A stretch of 58,108 nucleotides of DNA, taken from contig NZ_BOMI01000038.1 in assembly GCF_016862115.1 (NCBI RefSeq), forward strand, positions 1-58,108, read 5' to 3'. This DNA comes from Paractinoplanes deccanensis (GTDB lineage: Bacteria > Actinomycetota > Actinomycetes > Mycobacteriales > Micromonosporaceae). Numbering within the stretch: the stretch's first letter is position 1; each line of letters begins with the position of its first letter. This document shows positions 54,650-58,108 of this stretch, piece after piece. Position numbers and translations under genes: made by a program. The notes beneath the pieces were generated by a model that was not told the DNA's origin, did no database searches, and was given only the letters and a program-made list of their open reading frames with translations.

Positions 54650-54925
54650 TGGGCTCCCCGGCCAGGGCCGGCCGCTCCCCTCAGGCGCCGCCGACGTGAT
54701 GTCCTGCAGGTAGTTGGTGGAGAGGTGCGCGCAGGCGACGTTGTCGACGCTGGGGTTGCGCTGGTGGTGTCGAACCGTCCGGTGTGGATGACGTAGTTCG
54801 TCCACTGGGGCCGGTCGGCTCGAACGCCCACTGCTTGTTGGTGTTCGCCGGGCACATCGACGCACTTGCCGCTGCTGACGTTCTGCAGGATCAACTGCGG
54901 CGCCGGAACGGCGCGGTGGATCCAC
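54650..54925 (-). pseudogene. Remnant of a ricin-type beta-trefoil lectin domain
   Basis: On the minus strand one frame reads Q-L-I-L-Q-N-V-S-S-G-K-C-V-D-V-P-G, and the next frame continues N-T-N-K-Q-W-A-F-E-P. These are the start of a CBM13/ricin-B repeat (Q-N-V-x-S-G-K-C-x-D-V, then Q-Q-W). A frameshift separates the parts and the rest is lost. A further piece in the third frame ends Y-L-Q-D-I-T-S-A-A-P-E. No start codon or complete domain is present. Confidence 0.6.
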
Positions 54926-55113
54926 TGTGGTGCAAAAGGCTGGTGCGACACGTGCGCGACTGCCCGCAGTGCGTGCTCGGCCAGCACGGCCTGGTCGCGC
55001 CCGAGGAACTGCTGCTCGGCATGGTGGCGCTGCCGGTGCCCGCCGCCGTCGCCGCGGGCATCGCCGGCGTCAAGGCCGCATCGATGCTGCCCAAGATGCT
55101 CGCCGTCGCGGCG
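54922..55113 (+). pseudogene. Remnant resembling the C-terminal part of a sigma/zinc-finger protein
   Basis: The frame reads L-V-R-H-V-R-D-C-P-Q-C, then G-L-V-A-P-E-E-L-L-L-G-M-V-A-L-P-V-P. This pattern is familiar from actinobacterial sigma-factor-related C-termini with an H-x3-C-x2-C zinc site. There is no N-terminal part, and the frame runs without a stop into the beta-helix remnant. Assignment is from pattern memory only. Confidence 0.4.
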
Positions 55114-55653
55114 GCCCGCCACAACCTGTGCTTCGTGTTCGGCTCGGGCGAGGGCAACCGGGTGCGGGGCAACCGCTTCTCCGGCAACGGCCGGTCGGGC
55201 CTGGATCTGAACTTCGCGAGCCCCGTGACGGTCGAATACAACTGGTCCTACGACGACGGCGAAAACGTCCTGGCCGGCGCCGGCCACGCGCTGCGCCACA
55301 ACGCCGCCTGGGCCAGCGCCAACCACGGCTTCACCGACGACGCCGGGGCCATCAGCGGGTTGACGCTGACCAACAACACCGCCTTCGCCAATCGCGGTTC
55401 CGGTCTCGCCCTCCCGGGCGGCCCCGCCACGTTACGGGCAAATGCCGCGATCTCGAACGGCATCGAGCCGGCGGGGGTCGCCCCCGGTTCCACCGAGACC
55501 CGCAACAGCTGGCAGGAGAACGGCTGGTCCGCGGCGACATTCCGCTCCACCGACCCGGCCTCGGCCGAGGGTCCCCGCGCCGCCGACGGCACTTTCCCGG
55601 AGACGCATTACCTGGTCACCGGCAACGGGGTAGGCGCCTCGATGCGCAACTGA
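55114..55653 (+). pseudogene. C-terminal remnant of a right-handed beta-helix polysaccharide lyase
   Basis: About 179 residues in the same frame as the preceding fragment. Segments such as G-N-R-V-R-G-N-R-F-S-G-N-G, L-T-L-T-N-N-T-A-F-A-N-R-G-S-G and F-R-S-T-D-P-A-S-A-E-G-P-R, ending in G-N-G-V-G-A-S-M-R-N, match the end of actinobacterial beta-helix (PL9-like pectate lyase) proteins. The N-terminal helix turns, catalytic region and signal peptide are missing. It is a truncated gene fused in frame to unrelated sequence, unlikely to be functional. Confidence 0.6.
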
Positions 55654-55792
55654 GGGGACGAAGCCGCTCGCAGCCCCGCCACCATCGTGTACATCGTGGC
55701 CGGCACTTCGTTCTCGTAACATCAACCGACCGATGTTTCCTGGCACCGCGAATGCTGATCTCGGGTGATGGCAGCACCTTCTCGGAGGCGAG

Positions 55793-56284
55793 ATGGATTT
55801 CAAGAACACCTGGCTCAACCTGCTTTTCATCGCAGGCTCCGGAATTCTGATCAATCTGGCCACTCGCCCGATCCAGAAGGCGCTGGCGAAGTCCAGTTCC
55901 ACCGTCGCGAATCGGCGACTTCGCAAGAATGCCAAGTTCAACCACGACGTCGGGTGGTACGCCCGCAATCCGCAGGCTCTCGGCTTCCACGTCGGTCAGG
56001 CCGTTGTCCGATGCGTCACGCTGCTGGTCACGTACGTCCTGTTCATCGCCATCACGATCACCACCGGCGCCAGCGGGCAGCGAGACGTGTTCACCTCGGC
56101 CATGTTCGTCGGCGGCCTGATCGGCAGCGCGATTTTCGGCACCATGCTGGTCACCACCGCCGAGAACGCCTTCGTCCTCATGCAGGAGGTCCGGCAGCGG
56201 AACAACTGGTTCCCGCCCGGCCTCGCCGACGAGGCGAGCGCCGACGCGCCCGCGGCCGAGAGCCCTCGCGCAGGCTCACCGTGA
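55793..56284 (+). CDS. Small polytopic membrane protein of unknown function
   Basis: 163 residues with three predicted helices (about 8-26, 62-90 and 101-125) and a charged loop between the first two (R-R-L-R-K-N-A-K-F-N-H-D). The C-terminus is hydrophilic and Ala/Pro-rich. GGAGG lies 4 bases before the ATG, a convincing site. A TAACAT hexamer at 55717-55722 may be its -10. No family is recognised. Confidence 0.7.
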   Translation: MDFKNTWLNLLFIAGSGILINLATRPIQKALAKSSSTVANRRLRKNAKFNHDVGWYARNPQALGFHVGQAVVRCVTLLVTYVLFIAITITTGASGQRDVFTSAMFVGGLIGSAIFGTMLVTTAENAFVLMQEVRQRNNWFPPGLADEASADAPAAESPRAGSP

Positions 56285-56369
56285 GGCGGCGCACGGCGCC
56301 ACCGGGCTGGTCGCGCTCGGCGCCACCGCGGAACCGTCGGCCCTGACCGCCGGAGGCCCTCAAACGGAG

Positions 56370-56402
56370 AGAGGACCAGTCCTCAACGCGGACCGGCCCT
56401 CT
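56370..56402 (-). terminator. Hairpin terminator downstream of tRNA-His
   Basis: On the minus strand AGAGGGCCGGTCC pairs with GGACTGGTCCTCT, 13 base pairs including two G-U, with a 7-base loop. It begins 15 bases after the tRNA 3' end, the expected place for tRNA transcript termination. Confidence 0.75.
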
Positions 56403-56417
56403 GACCTTGACTACCTC

Positions 56418-56494
56418 TGGGGTGATCGACGGGACTCGAACCCGCGACCCCCGGGACCACAACCCGGTGCTCTACCAGCTGAGCTACGACCACC
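56418..56494 (-). tRNA. tRNA-His (GTG anticodon)
   Basis: The minus strand reads GGTGGTCGTAGCTCAGCTGG at the 5' end, has the anticodon loop T-T-GTG-G-T and the T-arm GGTTCGAGTCC, and ends with an encoded CCA. The extra G at position -1 (56494) pairs with C73, the identity element of histidine tRNA. The acceptor stem has one G-U pair (4-69). All four stems form. A terminator hairpin follows. Confidence 0.97.
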
Positions 56495-56607
56495 ATGTTA
56501 CGAACCAACACTGCGCACGGGAACGATCCCCGTGGTGCCGGACAAGCATAGCGGAATCTCGGCGGGGGTCGTCGAGTGGGTTACCGGGCGCGCCGGGGTG
56601 ACACCTC

Positions 56608-57198
56608 TTACAGCTCGGCGGCTATGCCCTTGGCCGTCTCGACGTCGGGGCCGGGCAGCGGGACGAAGATCGTGCGGCGGTAGTACTCCAGCTCGCGGAT
56701 GCTCTCGCGGATGTCGGCGAGCGCGCGGTGGGCCAGGCCCTTGGCGGGCTGGCCGAAGTACACGCGCGGGTACCAGCGGCGGCACAACTCCTTGATCGAG
56801 GAGACGTCGATCATGCGGTAGTGCAGGAAGTCGTCGAGCGCCGGCATGTCGCGGGCCAGGAAGCCGCGGTCGGTCGCGATCGAGTTGCCGCAGAGCGGGG
56901 CCGTGCGCGGGTTGGGGACGAACTGACGCACGTACGCCAGCACGGCCTCCTCGGCCTCGGCCATCGTGATCGTCGACGCGCGCACCTCGTCGGTCAGCCC
57001 CGACTTGGCGTGCATGTCGCGCACCACCGGCGGCATCGCGTCGAGCGCCGCGTCGTCGGCGTGAATGACCAGGTCGACGCCCTCGCCGAGCACGTTGAGG
57101 TCGGGATCGGTGACCAGGGCGGCAACCTCGATGAGCTTGTCCTTGCCGAGGTCGAGGCCCGTCATCTCACAGTCGATCCACACCAGAAGATCCGCCAC
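56608..57198 (-). CDS. orn: Oligoribonuclease (DEDDh 3'-5' exonuclease)
   Basis: 196 residues from the GTG at 57198. The DEDDh residues are visible: [10 protein letters not shown] (Asp/Glu, about 8-17), [11 protein letters not shown] (Asp) and the [11 protein letters not shown] pair of His and Asp. Orn degrades di- to pentaribonucleotides and is usually essential in actinobacteria. TACGCT on the minus strand (57210-57205) ends 6 bases before the GTG and no Shine-Dalgarno is present, so this start is probably leaderless. A longer upstream extension is open but unlikely. Confidence 0.95.
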   Translation of the reverse strand: MADLLVWIDCEMTGLDLGKDKLIEVAALVTDPDLNVLGEGVDLVIHADDAALDAMPPVVRDMHAKSGLTDEVRASTITMAEAEEAVLAYVRQFVPNPRTAPLCGNSIATDRGFLARDMPALDDFLHYRMIDVSSIKELCRRWYPRVYFGQPAKGLAHRALADIRESIRELEYYRRTIFVPLPGPDVETAKGIAAEL

Positions 57199-57320
57199 CC
57201 GCACAGCGTACGCCGCAACCCCCCGAACCGCTGCGGCGCGTTTCGGAGCCACCCGTCCGGGCACGGAGGACGCAATACCCGCTTTCAGGCGATGACTTCC
57301 CAGTTGGTCCGAGTTCGGGC

Positions 57321-57326
57321 TAAACT
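57321..57326 (+). promoter_or_regulatory. Candidate -10 element of the 6C-like RNA
   Basis: TAAACT, 6 bases before the predicted RNA 5' end at about 57333. TTGGTC at 57304-57309 is too close to be its -35. Confidence 0.4.
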
Positions 57327-57332
57327 GGTCTT

Positions 57333-57409
57333 AACGGACGAAGCCCCCCTTCGGTTACTCCGTTCCCCCGGTAAAGGGCCTTCCGCGTCGGCAGCGCGGA
57401 GGGCCCTTT
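57333..57409 (+). ncRNA. Probable 6C small RNA
   Basis: A CGAA/TTCG hairpin displays CCCCCC (57344-57349) in its loop. A second hairpin closed by TTAC/GTAA displays CCCCC (57365-57369), and a strong terminator hairpin follows. Two C-rich hairpin loops in an actinobacterial intergenic region are the hallmark of the 6C RNA family (B11 in mycobacteria), a trans-acting regulator with C-rich loops that pair with G-rich ribosome-binding regions. No ORF is present. Recognised from memory of the family; the second C-run has five, not six, bases. Confidence 0.65.
57373..57409 (+). terminator. Hairpin terminator of the 6C-like RNA
   Basis: AAAGGGCCTTCCGCG pairs with CGCGGAGGGCCCTTT: 15 base pairs including one G-U, with a 7-base loop TCGGCAG. 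It ends in TTT followed by C. Confidence 0.8.
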
Positions 57410-57439
57410 CGGCGTTCCTCGTCCCGCTGAAGAAACGAC

Positions 57440-57467
57440 GAAGGCCGCCCCGTTCGGGACGGCCTTC
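57440..57467 (-). terminator. Hairpin terminator after the disordered-protein gene
   Basis: GAAGGCCGCCCCG and CGGGACGGCCTTC form a 13-bp stem with one mismatch and a very short loop. It lies 13 bases beyond the stop codon of the minus-strand gene at 57480. Confidence 0.65.
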
Positions 57468-57479
57468 ATTGGTCGATGA

Positions 57480-58108
57480 TCAGGCTTCGGACGGCGGACC
57501 GGAGCCCTCCCGAGCCGGGTCGGCAGCGCTCGCCGTGGTACGGCGCCGGCGGCGCTGACCGGAAGCGGCCAGCAGTTCGGCGGCTTCCTTCTGATAGGCG
57601 GCCAGCCAGCCGGTCGGCGTCCCGCTCCGGGCCGGGATGGTGCCGGTGCTGGTCCGCAGCGGCACGTCCGGCTGCCGGGTGGGCTTGACCACCGGCTGCT
57701 TCGGCTTGGGCGTCTTCGCCGCCGACTTCGCCGAGGTCGCGGCCTTGCCGCCGGACCGGGTCGACGTGCTCTTCGCCGGGGCCGCCGGCTTGGTGGCCTT
57801 CGCGGGCCGCCTGCCACCGGCCACCGTACGACTCGGCGCCCCCGCGCCCTCCGCCTCGACATCTGCCGCCGGCGACGGCTCGGGGGGTGTCTTCGCTCGA
57901 GCGGCCCGGCTTCGCGTGGCCTTGGCAGGCTTAGCCGCCCCGTCTCGTGGGTCGCCATCGCCCCGTCGGCCGGCCCGCGTGCCAGCGGCCGGGCGGTCCG
58001 CATCCAGCTCCGCGCCGGGCCCTCGGTCGGACGCCGTCGCTTCGGCCGCGGTCGTCTTCGGCTCCGCTTCGGCAGCCTTCGCGTCGGCCGCAGTCATTTT
58101 CGGCTCCG
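57480..58108 (-). CDS. Ala/Lys-rich disordered basic protein, N-terminus cut by window edge
   Basis: About 209 residues are visible and the frame is open to the right edge. An ATG at 58097 is possible, but the sequence E-P-K-M-T-A-A-D-A followed by E-P-K-T-T-A-A-E-A looks like a repeat that continues upstream, so the true start is probably outside. The protein is dominated by Ala, Pro, Lys, Arg and Thr, with A-K-A-T-K-P-A-A-P-A-K blocks like histone H1-type or HU-tail sequences. The last 60 residues are more regular (T-G-W-L-A-A-Y-Q-K-E-A-A-E-L-L-A) and end with R-R-R-R-R. Possibly DNA- or RNA-binding; no family is recognised. Confidence 0.6.
   Translation of the reverse strand, partial: EPKMTAADAKAAEAEPKTTAAEATASDRGPGAELDADRPAAGTRAGRRGDGDPRDGAAKPAKATRSRAARAKTPPEPSPAADVEAEGAGAPSRTVAGGRRPAKATKPAAPAKSTSTRSGGKAATSAKSAAKTPKPKQPVVKPTRQPDVPLRTSTGTIPARSGTPTGWLAAYQKEAAELLAASGQRRRRRTTASAADPAREGSGPPSEA

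Overview
The window is chromosomal DNA from a high-GC actinobacterium. Third codon positions are almost all G or C, GTG starts are frequent, 4-bp start/stop overlaps are common, and several genes look leaderless. Polyprenol-dependent mannosyltransferases, a MatB-like surface glycan synthase, AfsR-like and LAL regulators and secreted plant-polysaccharide enzymes fit a mycelial soil actinomycete. I favour Micromonosporaceae (Actinoplanes-like); that placement is inference. I see no CRISPR array, intact insertion sequence or prophage.

Layout. 1-4.2 kb: a DMT-type permease cut by the left edge, then an operon of a membrane beta-propeller protein, a short ECF sigma factor and its zinc-finger anti-sigma factor. 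4.3-5.3 kb: a SUKH-like protein and TspO. 5.4-10.2 kb: a five-gene stress-type operon (trypsin-like protease, MoxR ATPase, DUF58, two VWA proteins). 10.4-17.8 kb: a surface-polysaccharide region (small membrane protein, GT-C-like protein, GH18 lipoprotein, polysaccharide deacetylase/GT2 fusion, GlmS). 17.8-19.9 kb: a broken AHSA1 gene, an NmrA-type oxidoreductase and a LysR regulator. 19.9-28.4 kb: two tandem LAL-type LuxR regulators coupled to an FtsX-type ABC exporter, with a divergent XRE/NB-ARC regulator. 28.5-36 kb: a Yellow/SMP-30-type propeller, an alcohol dehydrogenase, a mannosyltransferase pair coupled to a PEBP protein, and an ornithine decarboxylase-like enzyme divergent from a TrmB-like regulator. 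36-42.3 kb: a secreted subtilase, then a second ECF sigma/anti-sigma pair facing a propeller lipoprotein across a symmetric double ECF promoter. 42.5-47.8 kb: a GH10-CE4-CBM2 xylanase and small secreted proteins. 47.9-54.6 kb: lactate permease divergent from a PrnB/IDO-like protein and two sensor kinases, then a CPBP protease. 54.65-55.65 kb: a patch of gene remnants. 55.8-58.1 kb: a membrane protein, tRNA-His, oligoribonuclease, a probable 6C RNA and a disordered basic protein cut by the right edge.

How the parts fit together. The strongest regulatory signal is at 41033-41085: two back-to-back ECF promoters with identical -35 sequences and 17-bp spacers, one driving the sigma/anti-sigma pair and the other the propeller lipoprotein. 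The first ECF module also carries a propeller protein, which suggests a recurring sensor arrangement. The most unusual gene set is the LAL pair. One member lacks the Walker A lysine and the other lacks the second acidic residue of Walker B, and both are translationally coupled to an ABC transporter. A PrnB/IDO-like protein encoded together with two PAS kinases is the other unusual association.
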